64,000 nt of DNA. Source: Toxotes chatareus (Eukaryota > Chordata > Actinopteri > Toxotidae). The position numbers and the translations under genes are program-made. This document shows, piece after piece, positions 13,841 through 26,899 of this stretch (position 1 is its first letter; each line of letters begins with the position of its first letter). The notes under the pieces are model-generated. The model saw only the letters and a list, made by a program, of their open reading frames with translations, was not told where the DNA came from and ran no database searches. Location of the stretch: assembly GCA_016801885.1 (NCBI GenBank), contig CM028883.1:26702643-26766642 (forward strand), written 5' to 3'.

Positions 13841-16242
13841 CAATAACTCAGACAAACTATATCAGTGGCTGACCAGAAACTCCTGTGTTCTGCAAGGTAA
13901 TATTACTGTTTCTGTCAATGGAGTCTGGCAGTGATATAACGGCTACTTTCTGTTTAAACATCTCACTCTTTAACAAAAAGGTCTACCTCCATAGGAATCC
14001 TATCCTTAATGTTGTTGCACACTTCTAATAACAATCTGAGCCTGTGAGTGGTAAAAACCAGCACTTGAGTGGAGTTATTTTGACATGGACAATTGCCCTG
14101 TTCAAACCTTCATACCAAAAAACACAGGAAAATGAGGTCCAAACATCCCCAAGTTACCCTTTAACTTGAACTGACTGTCATAGTTTCACAATACTGTTTC
14201 CTGCAGTGCCTAATAACAGAAGAGCACCTCTGCTAATGTCAGAGGAATTTATTAAATTTTTATCTACCTTTTATGAAATATAATATCTGGCTCATTAAGC
14301 CGCAGGGAAAATGAGCAGAGCGGTGGTGCTCCTTAACACAGCTTAGGCCACATGTTTAATGACTGAGGCGATAGTTTAAACCATCTTCCAACTACTTTAA
14401 GACTGTGAGAGAATGAGATGAGATGTGTCAGGATCTGACTCATTCAGCCTTGGGAAGTTTCTGGAGTTCCAGCAACAGAACCTGAAAATATTTACACCAT
14501 ATCTAGAACTGACATCCAAATCACTATCTCTAGCCCAGGAAAATTATCTGACATGCTTTCTGTGACTCTATCCTAAACTTTTAAAATGAAATAACTGAGG
14601 TTTTGAAACATAACAGGTGAAACAAAACCAGAGTGAGAACACAGTGATACAGTCCATGGCTCATGGCGGTGCTAATCTGAAGCGACCACAGTACTAAAGC
14701 TTAGAGGATAAATTACATTTCAAACTGACCTGCAACCTACATTCAGGATTCCTCATTTTATCTGTTTATGTAATTCCTTAATGACTTCTGTACAGAACAA
14801 CAGGATGGTGTAGGCTGCAATGTCTTCAGAGGCTTCACTGTTGGCAGCCTTTTTTTTTTTTCCCATCCGAACAAACTTAAAAACGCCTTTACACAGATGA
14901 GCAGATGGTTATAGATGAATGTGCCCAGAAAGCAGTTCAACCGGTTTTGATCTTTCTGTCCATTAAAACAGATGGAAATCTGACAGGGGTGGATGCGTCA
15001 TCATCCCTGTCCAGACAGCTCTCATTAGCAGGTAATTGAGAATAACATATAGAAACAGACACGGTGGATCAGTGAGGCTACCACCCTCATACTAGCTGCT
15101 GAGTGGAGCTAAAAATGCAAGAGTGGTTGGTTTTAAATATGGGGGCAGCTGAAATCTTTCAAAAACAGTAAATTTCCATACAGATCATGGGGGCTCACTG
15201 AATGAATTTAATGAGTATGAAAACAGTTTATACAGAATGTATCTGTTAAATGTTCCCTATGGAAACCTATAGGGGACTCAAATTATAGTGTTAACTTAAA
15301 TATGAAAATGTCATTTCAAAAAAGCATTATCGTTTCTCACACGTATGCACTACCTGAGAAACTATTAAAAAGAAAATGCAATAATCCAATTAGCATTTTC
15401 ATTTTCACATACTCACATGTGTGTTCTATGACTGTATTAAAATGGAAATGGTAAAGCTGAATGATGTTCAGTTTCCAAAGTTGTAACCTGCTGTGCAGTG
15501 GACAAAAATCAAACCTTAAGTCCTGAAAATTAAAATGCAATATAGACAATGTAATCTAGTTTTCCATTTACACCAGTAATATTACAGTCATAGTTTAAAT
15601 GAAAATGCACTTTTCTAACAATTTGAAAATGAAAACAGCATTTCACATTTCATTTTCAAAGACTTCACCTGCTCTACAGTGGACAATATTCAAGGGCAAT
15701 AAGAAAAATATCTATTTGCTCTTTTGTTGTCAAAATGAAAATACAAGCTGTGGGTCTTCACATTACTTCCATGTCATATGTCACTTGGTTGTCCATCCCT
15801 AGGCCAGTGGCAGCCGCTTGTTTTACAGGCCCGTGTACAAAGTGTCATTGGATTGTGTCTCAACAGTCGTATGTGCTCTAATGTGAACTACTTTCATATT
15901 CACATAATTGTAAATGCATGACAGTGATGTGAAGTTGTGTTACTTCTAATCCCATCTTGATATTCTTCTGAATGTAGCTCCATGAATATGTCACAGAACG
16001 TCTAAATCTGACAATGTATTTATTTACTTTCTTTTTACATTAAATGCAAAAATAGTTTTTAAGAGATGGGGTTTAAAACAAGCCTTCCAGCCACATCTTG
16101 TAGAAATAGGTTTAATTCCATATTTTTATGCTTCTACACCAAAGAGGCTGAACCCTGTGATTTCTGAGCTCATTAACAATGTGAAGACATTTATCACTAC
16201 AGCAGAGGAAACTATTTGAATTTTGAACTCAGATAAAAAAAA

Positions 16243-16253
16243 AATAATAATAA

Positions 16254-16294
<41 letters not shown>
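16243..16294. repeat. (AAT)n microsatellite
   Basis: About 17 near-perfect aat triplets, which force a poly-isoleucine shadow frame on the minus strand. Confidence 0.9.
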
Positions 16295-16297
<3 letters not shown>

Positions 16298-16997
16298 GCT
16301 GCATGTGTGTTGCAGCTAGTGTCAGTTTTTGGGGCTTTCTCCAGCCATGATAAAGAATACTTGAATTTCTGTTGTTGCTGGAAGAAGCTTTATACTCAGA
16401 ATTAAGTGCAGCTCCCATGAAGGCTTTACCCAGCAATTTGACTCCAGCTCAAGGAGAGTAATTTCCCTTTTAACTTTAAAAATGGTGATTTCAGTAAGTA
16501 CACTTTAACACCTTTAAGATGTATCCCCATTTTGCATAATGACTCGGAGCATTTCAATCTCTTTTTTTTTTCTCTTTCTTTTTCATAACCAGGGCCTTGA
16601 AGCGGTGGAAGAGTCTGTTTGTGATGACAAGCACCTGGTAAAAGCTCCATCTTTAGAGATCCATTTGACATAATGGCACTCTGAATGTAGAAATTATCTG
16701 CCATGCAGCTGTCAAGGTTTCTGGATTGAGTGGAAGTATAACAATTCCCCAACCGCATATGTAAAACTTTTCCATTTCATTAATGCTCTGAATTAACAAT
16801 TGAAACAGATAATACAACCATTACTAAACAATGACTTTAAAAGTCAAGGAATGTGCTTAATGTTTATAGAATGCTCTTAAGACTTCAGCCGAATGCCTCC
16901 CGACACAAAAGCTTTCTCTCAAACAATGAAATGGAATTCCATGAGAACACCTGAGTGGGCAGTTGTACTGTCCTTCTGTGCCATGTGCAGCTTTTTT

Positions 16998-17060
16998 TCC
17001 CCTTCTTTTTATTTATTTATTTATTTAATTACTTACTTACATACTTACTGACTGACTTAT
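16998..17060. repeat. Mixed tetranucleotide tract
   Basis: atttatttatttatttatt passes into acttacttac and actgactgac words, a drifting tetranucleotide array. Confidence 0.7.
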
Positions 17061-20000
17061 TCAAGCAAAAGATTAAAACATCTCACACCTTCAGCCAGAG
17101 AGGAAAAAATGAATCTGTCCTCAAACTTAAAGCCCATTGTAAGTCAAAGCCATCAATCTGTAACTTTGTAACTGGTCTTGCCATTAACTCTTAGAAAGGT
17201 CATCAAAACCTGCTGACAATGTCATTATTTCGTGGTTGGACCACAAGCTTCTGAACAGAACAGAATCTCTTTGTTCACAAATCCCATGCCATTCGTTAGC
17301 TAGTGAGGGTTAAGCGAATGGCACCTCTGTGTTGTGTGGAACAATGAAGGACTGTTACAGGAGTAATCTGGTGAGGTACTCATCATTTAAAAAAATGACA
17401 AGTAATGCACAACACCTTTGCACTTTTTTTTTTTAACAAATTAATTGTGATTTCACAGTGATACAATATTTTTTGACACAGCTCGTTAGCATTGCTATAT
17501 ACAGATGATGCATCCCTCTCTGTGCCTCAAACACACACAGTGAAACAGAGAGTAGTTTGAGTCATATCTGCATCAAACATACAGTTTGTAGCTGTGAGAC
17601 TCCACTGTTACCTGCAGATTATAGTGAAACTGTTGCCATAGCACACTCATACACATGGATTTGTTATTGTGTAGGCTCTGGAGGTCATCTGTATTATTTA
17701 CGTGGTCACAATTTAACTGTCCATAAGTAGATGTAACAATACCACAGTATAAAATTACTCCACACAAGTTAAGTCCTCAAATCAAACTTTTAAAAAGTAC
17801 AGAACTATGAGAAAATTATACTTAAAAGCTCATTTTGCTGTATATATACAGATTATTGCTTTTATTATCACTGGTGCATTAACATGTAAGCAGCAGTAAA
17901 TAAAATAAAATGGTAAGTGAAAACATTATGGTCACGTGTTGCCAGCCAAATTATTTGTGTAGCATTTCTGACTGTCAGAAGTGACGTTCATGCCAGTAGT
18001 TACATGTCTGTAAGGTTCCTTGAAAAGAACTCAGTCATTTGCTACTAATCAAAGAGAAACTCCAATTAAATCAGGAAAAAAAAAGTTTATTATCTGTTTA
18101 TTATTGGAAACAGACAATGAGTCAATTCAAGACTAATTTCCCTATAATTGGTACCTAATTACATAGTGACACGCAATAAGATCATGCTAATTCAAAAGAG
18201 AAAATGATTGCGATAGCTGCTAGAATTTTGGTGTTTACCATCCATTGTTGTTTCTGTAGAACCACCTGAAATTTTTGCACAACATGAGTTGGACGCACTA
18301 AAAAAGGAGAAAAGTGAAAACGGAAACTGTGGTGACGCTCATAATGACGATGGTGGGGATACTGATGGTCATACTAATGCCCAAAATAAGCCTGTGTTAA
18401 AAATGCTAATACTGGTTGATTTGCTTTGAAGCACATTAACGGCGGTTATCACCTTACAATTCTTCAAAATGAACAGTAATTACACCTGTTCATCTTCCTG
18501 CTTTAAACATTTTGCTGGCACTCCAAATGTACCAATACAATTAAGTGCTGACAAAACAGTGGGTTATACCAGGCCGGTTTTGAAGGGCCTCATTCTGCCT
18601 CTCGGCTAAACAGCAACATGAATGAAATGAATAATAAAGAGAAAGCAGCACTCCAATCCTGAGGGTTAGTGGCCCTGATGTAAGTGTGAAAAAGTAAAAA
18701 CTAACTGCCAGATGTGTGGCTTTACCAGCCAAGACAAACAGAACGTAGACGGAAGTTAGATAGCAGCTCAGAGACGCTGAGGAGGGCAGCTCTAATCAAA
18801 CAGCTGCTGACTGGATACTGCCGTGCAAGTGGGGGGTGGCGTGGGTACGGTGGAGGGAGGAAGGGGGAAGGAGTCCACCAGGACTGCATAAGAAAACTGC
18901 ACTCCTAAGAAGATGATTGAAATTCAGCAAGAGCTGTACTGTTACCCTCAAGATTAGGTTCCGCATATGAAAAGACCAGCGGGTAGACAAAGGGAAGAGT
19001 GTTTTTTTATTGTCTTTTTAACTTCTAAGATTCCTACAGGGTTCGTACTGTTTGAAAGAAATCATTTTCAGGTACCCAGACTAATATGTGTTTTTGTTTT
19101 TGTAGAAATATAATTTAAATAAGGAAGAGTTAGAGTTAGACTGTGTTTAAAATAAGACCACGGGGAGGAGCTCGTGCAGACAGTTGATATTTGGACATTA
19201 AGATATTTCGGACATTGTGCTTCCGCACATTCATTTTGGAATAAAATAATGGATACTACATTAAAGGGGAGTTGAGAGTTGAGAGTTTGACCCCCGAAAC
19301 TTGCACAGTGTGATAAAGGGCTACATCTCCCACACAGTTTTCTGGCCCACAGTGGCCAACAGGTCAGTCTGTGGTTGGACTGGGAAGCTTCCACGTGTGA
19401 ACATGGTGTTCCTGAGAGCATTACTCTCAGTGAAGCTTCTATAAATCATTCTAGGTTAAACAATGACATGACATAAGATAATTACCACAGCACTGATGGC
19501 CTGATCCCATGCAACACCAGGCTTTTCAGCTGCACGTAGTGCAGTGCTCCTGCATGATGTGAATGTGTAGTGTGCTCAGATTATGTGTTCTACCTTAGCT
19601 ATTGCTTGACCACCTGTGGCAGCCAACACACCCACCTCCCTGTTATTTGAAGAACCTCTGGACAGGACACACACGGTCAGGGTAAAATAATAGCTCAATG
19701 CAATAACAGCTCAGAGAACAACAACAAACCAAACACCAAACACCTTAAACACTACACTGATGCCTTATTATGAAGTCACTACTGAATAGCTACAGTAGAA
19801 AATATGTTACTGTATGATGTGGACAATATAAAAGCAGTAATGTTGAATGAAGTAAGAAAAGAATTCAAATGAAACTTTAAGTTTACTGTAAAGTCAGTAA
19901 AGCTGCCAGATCTATTCTAACTCCTTACAAAAATCCCATAATATTATACAAAGCTTGAAATGACAAGCTAATTGAATGCAGTGCTCTGGACTATTTCCCA

Positions 20001-21605
20001 TACTGCAGTGCTTGAAAATACATTTTCCTCATAATTTTGGCCTCTAACACATAAACTGAACTGGCAGGCTACAGTTTATTTATCAAGTGTCTCCTCTTTA
20101 TTTTGCTTTTCCATAAAAGTCTCTTCTTTATATCCTGGCTGAGTGATGTTCACATAATGGAGCATCAGCTGGTGAGTAAAATGACATTTTTCCTGCAGAC
20201 CTGCTGAATAATAGAAGATATCTCCCGCTATTTTTAAGACATGAAACTTTCAAACTGCACGATAAATTACGATTTCTGATATAGAAGGGAACAATATCTG
20301 TTAACTAAACCAATTTAGACTCAGTATATTGTGTCTGAATTAGCTCATAGCTAAACTTGTTTTCCCTTATCTATTAACTGATGTGTTTCCTTTTGGATTA
20401 CTGTCCAGCAGCTGTTACACTCAGGTTAATGTCTTTGTTTAGTCTGATGCACAGAAATTTACTAATCTGAAATAGCATTACCAATCACAGGACGAAAAAA
20501 AAAAATATTCACCACATGTTTCAAATTGCTTCTTGTTTCTCTTATTCTCTTAACACAATGGAGATAAATTAAAATTTTGTTAGTGGTGCTCACAAGATCA
20601 AAAAATGGTATTTTTAGAAAGTAGTTCCAAAGAAAACCCTCAGATGGATATCTCAAAGCTCGTCCAGGCCACAACTAAAATGACCTGCATGGTACAATTC
20701 TGTTTTAGATAAGATTATTAGAGAGGGAAGTAAGAGAAACAGAGATCAGCATTTTATATCAGTGATAAAACAACATAGGAGCCTATGTGTTACGTTTCAC
20801 ACAGTCAGCCTGAGCAGCCTGAAAAGTTGAAAGACTTGTTATGGGCAAACCTAAAGTCAAACACAGATCTCTTTATCATGTAAGGCCTCTCAATCTGTAT
20901 TTACAGATATTCAGGAGAGAGCCACCCTGTTACATGTTGTTGCTAAGATACAGAGCTTTGCAAAACAGCGCTGACACGAGGTGCACTCTGAGCCAAATGA
21001 GAGTCATGCATACATACTGCATAAAGTGTACAAACCGCTGTGACCATGGATACCTTTCACAGCCATAGGTGTGTTTATGTACTTGCAGGCATATGGGACA
21101 GAATCCCTTTAAATTATACACCATTAGAGAGCCAGAGCAGTGCACAAATAAGCCTCCTAACATGACTATTACAGATAATCATTTGCATCTTCCTGCAGTT
21201 CCACTCACTAAAGGGTTTAGTGGCGCAGGATTGAGGTCCTGCAATTGACGTCACAGCCTCTCATAGCTAACAAAAAAGAGCTGGCAGAAAACATTCTATA
21301 TTCTGGACCCAGCCACCATGTGAATACATCAATACTGTCTGCTGAGGTGGAGAGTCTCACAAGATTGTTATCAAAGAAAATTACTCTCCCATACACATAC
21401 TGTGTAAACAAAAAAGTGTACAGACACAACAGGTACCAAAGCCAGAGTAAAATCTCATAATATTTCTTTTTTTTTTTTTTTTTTAAATTGGTAATTTTGA
21501 TCCTTTGTTCTAAGTCAGAGTTCTCCAGGTGAACCAGATGTCAAGAACACCCTGTTGCACTCTGTTACAACTGGTGCTGAGAGTGAGTGAACAATGGAGA
21601 GGCAC

Positions 21606-21627
21606 AAACAAACAAACAAACAAACAG
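21606..21627. repeat. (AAAC)n tract
   Basis: Five consecutive aaac units. Confidence 0.8.
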
Positions 21628-23977
21628 AAGCCAGCAGTTTGAATAAATGATATCCACACTGACAGAGCAGAGACGTTCAGGGTCACCTTGTATCTTTGTT
21701 ACTGAGATTTCTCAGGTGGACCAAATGCTTACTGTGCCACTGTTGGCTAAAAAGGTTCTGCATCTTCTGAATTCAGTTAATGTTGGAGCTGTTTAAATCC
21801 TGCCTAAAGCTTCCTGGCACAGCAGATCCACAATGACACTCCTCTCTCCACAGTGTATTCCACAAAACACTATGAGACGCTGTGCAATAACACATAACTT
21901 TCAGCATAATGTGTCAATACTGACAAGTATTGTCTCTGTGTCAAAGCCTGATATATCTCACTCCTCTGTGCCATAGAGCTCCATTGTTTCCAAAAAAAAA
22001 AAAAAAAACACACACACTGAAGTTTGTTCTGACTCAATCCTATCACTGTCTCTGCTGCCAGATTTACTTATTAGAGCACCAAATGTGGATTGATCTGCTG
22101 CTGAAAATAGTCCCCAACAAATCTTTGATTTATCTGTCTGAGTGATGTTGGTTAGAAACTACAGCGTCCAGCTGTTTTCAGAAATTACTGGGACTTTTAT
22201 TTTAAGTGAAACTACGCATGCAAGTGACTTTTTAAAGATTTATTTATGTCGTCCATAAGAACCAGGAGACACAGACAAGGGCAGAATCACGACGGTATCA
22301 GTGCTGAAACTCAGTTATTGTACTGGCAGCAGTGTCAAAATATTTGAAACAATACCCAGCTCTGTAGGTCACAACAGCAGAACTGGGCAACTGTTAACCT
22401 GGATCATGATCACACTGAACACTACTGGACGCTGTAAAACACACAGAAGGACACTACTAACCACTAATAGTCCATAATCTATTGAACAGCACAACAAATC
22501 AGCATGGATATACATGTACATTTCTGCTCTTTGCTCTCAGCTCCACTGTTCGGCTAAACTACACATGAACTAGAAGCAAATTCTCCTACCTGCACTGCTG
22601 CTACCATCAGCAGCCACGCACACACTGCTGTAGTGTGCTAGGATTGTGTAGGACACTTTTTACTGTATTTCTTTGACCATGAAACGTGATGACATTGTTC
22701 AGATTGAACGGGTCTAGTAAATTGTTTCCTGACAACACACAAGAAGATGACCTCCAAAAAAATACAATTTTATAAAGTCAATTCACTGATACACCGCTAA
22801 ACATAACATAACATGACAGTACTAAAGAATACAATGCAGGCCGTATAACACAATGTAATTTCACAGCACAGAAAGTCAATAGAACTTATATTTGAAAAAT
22901 GCGATGTCATTTTCTCGAGAAAAGAAATGATACCGTGATAATGTCAGCACCGCTGACAGTGATTCATGCTCGGACGCTTCACTGTGCTGCTGGAAGATTG
23001 TGAGTTTAAAAGCACTGAAATAAGCATCAAAAATCATCAAAATGTTTCACTTCCAACATCTAAGTGTCTCCAGTGTGCTCATTAGAACACAACAAGAAAC
23101 AGGATTTACTAGATAGCACCCCTGCGCTGTCCTATAAACGCTCAGTGAACACTCCCATGAACTGAGAGCCACAGTAACACTGTTGGCTATGTTATTAGAC
23201 CAGCCACATGTGCAGCAGTTGGTTACTTTAAGGTAAAGGTGTGAACACAACATCTAATGTTTGCTCTGTCTCTAATCAACTTTCTTATATCCCTTCCAAT
23301 CCACAAAAAACGAAAAGGAAGGAAAATCAATGGCTCAGCCAATTTTATTGTCGGCGCGATGCAGTAAATACACTCACCTTCAACCTCACGGGCTTCCCAC
23401 AGCCTTGCAGATGGATAATTATAGGGAGGATGGAGGGACGGATGGAGAGAAGTGGTGCTCAGGCTGGAGGGGGGAAGGGGCGGGGGGGGCAGAGGGAATA
23501 GAGGATAACAAGACAAGTTTAATTACTGTAGGGTACAGAGCACCAATAAGACTTCTCTGTCATATTGTGATCAAACATATGGGGGTCGTGGGCTGGGACG
23601 TTACGCTGACTGATTAAGGATGAGGCCTGTGTGACAGCGCACTGGCAGGCAGCCACTTCACTGTTGACAAAGCGAGCAGAGACGCCCCCCAGACAGATCC
23701 CAACAGGTACGTTACCCCACCTGTACCTCCGCTAATGAGCTGAATTATCAACAAATATTACAGTATATTAAGGCTGCATTTGTAAAGGGCTACTAAATGA
23801 CTTCCATTATGTGTAGTGAAATTGAACGACGTTAGCTATTGTGGACAGTTCTGACACAAGCCAAAACACACAAAAAAAACCATCATCTTAAAAACATAAA
23901 TTTAATTGCATGAGTGTTAAAAATGAAATTTAACAGTAGTTCGTCCAGTATGTCTATCTGCCTGTCTCGTGGTCAGT

Positions 23978-24075
23978 CTGTCCACCACTTTAACCCAAAC
24001 TAAAATATCTCAGCAACTGCTGGACAGATTGCCTTGAAATTTTGTAAAGGAAGTAATATTCCCAAGAGGACGAAA
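23978..24075 (+). repeat. Dispersed teleost repeat fragment
   Basis: The segments gtccaccactttaaccc, taaaatatctcagcaactgc and ggacagattgccttgaaatt match a well-known fish interspersed repeat, usually ...atctcaacaactattggatggattgccatgaaattt. Class unknown; partial copy. Confidence 0.55.
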
Positions 24076-24087
24076 CTAAAGGAATGT

Positions 24088-24127
24088 GACTGACTGACTG
24101 ACTGACTAACTGACTGAATGAATGAAT
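24088..24127. repeat. GACT/GAAT tetranucleotide array
   Basis: Tandem gact units change to gaat units within 40 bp, directly after the dispersed repeat fragment. Confidence 0.85.
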
Positions 24128-24822
24128 GGATGCCTCTTACTGGTTTCACTTATTCATATCAAATTGTTCCACTGTTACTTTTTTCTCACAGTGTCAACAT
24201 ACACCATTTGCTCATATTATATTCAGGCACTGAGGGTTGGTTTTCCTCTGATGTACATATTGTTCACTGTCAAGATTTTCTGCTTTTTTGGCTCCAGATT
24301 CCAACATATTCCTGGATGTCTCTCCTCTCGCTACAGTCACTCACTGCTGTTATGTCCATTGAAACTAAAGCATAAATTAAACAAGTAAACTGCAGTGCTT
24401 AAGATTCACATGCCTAAATACCTTTAGAAATACACCAAGGTACTACAGATGAAATATTCACTCCTGCCTACCGTAATGTTTTTTTAATTCACATTACATC
24501 ATGATGTATTTTTATTGTGTCATGGGTCTGCGTCTGCGAGGAAGTAAAAGCTCTCTCAGCTCACCCGGAATGAATATAACAATGACTGTTCATGTTAGAA
24601 ATGTAGCTGTGTGTCCCAGAGGTTCACCAGGGAGGCAAAGCATAATATACCAACATTTATTTAAACAGACAACATATATATATATACAACACCATCTTTC
24701 ACCCATCGATCCTGTTTACATTGTTGATTTGTTCACACTTCGTACTCCGCTGCCACTGATGAGTATTTGCCTCATCAACACACTGCAGCCAGCAAGGCCT
24801 CTAAAACATATTAATTTTGATT

Positions 24823-24878
24823 TTACACCAGTCAGCCACAATATTAGCAGTTCTAATGTTTGTGGCTGATCAGTGTAA
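24823..24878. mobile_element. Minimal MITE-like inverted repeat
   Basis: The left arm (TTACACCAGTCAGCCACAA...) and the right arm, read on the opposite strand as TTACACTGATCAGCCACAAA..., are inverted copies of about 25 bp separated by only a few bases. The arm resembles the ends of a fish Tc1-like MITE family whose ends read acactgatcagccacaac. With no interior left, this is either a terminal-pair remnant or an extremely short MITE. Confidence 0.6.
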
Positions 24879-24889
24879 ACTCTTGTTTG

Positions 24890-25655
24890 AATATAAAGTA
24901 GTCTGTTTTCTCTGTCTGTGGATATTTCTGCATATTTCCCATCCTCACACTGCTCTGTTAGAAACCTGAGCTCCTCCACACGCCAGGCTTCTGTCCTTGT
25001 ATCCGAGGAAATGCCCTCTGGTTATACTCAGGATTTCAGTCTTGGGTGATGAGGTGGTAACAGCAAACATGTTTTAATAATACAGGTTGCTGAGTTCAGC
25101 TGGAAATGACACGTGTATCAACCCCTTGCGGCAGCACACACACACACACCTGGAACTGCTTCTTTGTTAGAAACGCGACAGAAGAAGAGAAACTGATGAA
25201 TCTGTTCACAGAGCAGCCAAAAAGTGTGTGAGCTGACTTCACATCATTTTACTAAAGAAGACAGTAACAGTCTGACATTTTAAAGCTGAACCCATTATCC
25301 AGTGCAGTCCTCTGCATTGTGCAGCTCATCCAGTAGGTGCATTCACTGGTTCCAGTGAGTGCCCCCAGTGCCACCAGTAGTAATGAAAATGTCTATATAG
25401 AGAAGCAATTACAGAATGTAAATACACTGAATGGATGATAACTTTAAGAAATAAATTTAAAAAAACACTTCTATCACCAGTGTTTCCAGGAATATGAATG
25501 TGCAGTGTATGCGGTGGTGTTTAAAAAAAATTATAAAGAAACTTTTCAGGATTTGAGAAAACTCAGCACAGACAACTTTTAGGAGCTGTTCTGGAGCTGT
25601 TGATCATAAAATCAGGCCAAGTTACTTCTCCATCACAAACTAAACATATTACAAG
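24890..25655. other. Non-coding stretch
   Basis: No gene recognised. A short CA tract lies near 25135-25150. Confidence 0.5.
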
Positions 25656-25659
25656 GTAC

Positions 25660-25960
25660 CAAAAAAATTCTTTGTAATTGATAGTTATCATTGTTTCTTT
25701 TAACCATGACTGTTCCACAACCTTAACTGCCTGTTCATTGTTACCGATGACGATGAACATCCCCAAACCTCAATAAAGTACTTATTGTAACCCAAACCAT
25801 GATCTTTCTATAAACCTAACCAAGTTGGGATTTTCCCCAAACTGTTTCCATAAGCTTCACTACCTGTTTGTCATTGTAACCATGATGATCAAAGTTGTAC
25901 AACACAGAACACATGCATGTTTATTACTGTAACTATGACGAGGAGCACTGTTCCAGAAGA
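25660..25960. repeat. Diverged tandem repeat with aaacc/taacc words
   Basis: Two or three related units each carry a ...taaccatga(c/t)...cctgtt(c/t)(a/g)ttgt(t/a)acc motif about 120-170 bp apart. Between them lie words such as gtaacccaaaccatgatctt and aaacctaacc that I recognise from fish interspersed repeats. Unit boundaries are not sharp. Confidence 0.45.
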
Positions 25961-25992
25961 TGCTCCTATGAGGGTAGCAACAAACAACCGAC

Positions 25993-26765
25993 ACTCGCCA
26001 TCACTTTATCAGCAGCACCACACTAATCCTGGGTAGCTCCTCCCTTTTCTCTCAGATCAGTCTCAGTTCTTCTTGTCATTGATTCCACAAGATGTAGGAA
26101 ACTTTCCTCTGAGACTCTGCTCCATGTTGACATGATTCATTACATCATTTCTGCAGATTTGTCAGCTGCACATTCAAGCTGCCAGTCTCCTGTTCTACCA
26201 CATCCCTAAGGGGTTCTACTGGATTCAGGTCTGCAGACTGGGGAGGACACTGAAGTTCACTGAACTCTCTGTCATGTTCATGAAACCAGTTTGAGCATTA
26301 TCCTGCTGGAAGCAGCCATTAGAAGATGGTGAACTGTGGCAATAAAGGGATGAACATGGTCAGCAACAACACTCAGACAGACTGTGACATTCAGACTATG
26401 ACTGATTGGTATTAAGGCCCAAAGTGAACCAAGAAAACATTCCCCACACCATCACACCACCACCACCACCACCAGCCTGGGCTGTTGACACAAGACAGGT
26501 TGGGTCCAGGGATTCATGCTGTTGATGCCAAGCTCTGACCCTACCATCTGCAGCCTCAGGAGAAATCCAGATCTATCAGACAAGACCACGTTTCTCCAGG
26601 CTTCATCTGTCCATTTTTGGTGAATCTGTGTCCAGATCTCTGTTCTTGGCTGACAGGACTGTGATCTGACATGCTTTCTGCTGTTGTAGTCCATCCTTCT
26701 CAAGGTTGGACATGTTGTTCATTCTGAGAAGCTTTTCTTCTCAGTTTCTGACAATTACAGTGTAC
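25993..26765 (-). pseudogene. Tc1-like (IS630-type) transposase remnant
   Basis: The minus strand carries the middle of a Tc1/mariner-superfamily transposase. The frame at 26452-26703 reads WTDEAWRNVVLSDRSGFLLR followed by a decayed VSTVQAGGGG block, here a poly-valine run from a CAC-repeat tract. The normal SDESRF first catalytic motif reads SDRSGF, and an ELGINSMNPW segment follows. Sequence further left still matches the C-terminal third and the 3' end (about 25993-26020, ...cagcaccacactaatcctgg). The 5' part beyond 26765 is lost. The same family forms the element at 46.57-47.77 kb. In life the enzyme would cut and paste its own element at TA sites; this copy is dead. Confidence 0.7.
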
Positions 26766-26860
26766 TAGCTGGTACCCTCAGTAACCACAGTATCACCAGA
26801 TCCAGCAGAATGGAAATGTGAACTATAAATTTAGGAGGGAAAACAGGACTTTCAAAAGTT

Positions 26861-26895
26861 AAAGCACTTTATAAATAAAGCTGACCCAACTTGAC
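26861..26895 (+). repeat. Retroposon-type 3' tail
   Basis: aaagcactttataaataaag followed by ctgaccc-aacttgac is a typical teleost retroposon tail. No body is attached. Confidence 0.4.
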
Positions 26896-26899
26896 ATCT

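Larger units (their letters stand above)
13860..23970. other. Non-coding stretch, about 10 kb
   Basis: No coding gene is recognised on either strand. Contents are an AAT triplet tract (16.24-16.29 kb), degenerate tetranucleotide runs (16.99-17.06 kb), a T run (21.47-21.48 kb), an AAAC run (21.61 kb), and an AT-rich zone at 15.33-15.78 kb with internal direct repeats. A G-rich block lies at 23.42-23.51 kb. Confidence 0.55.
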
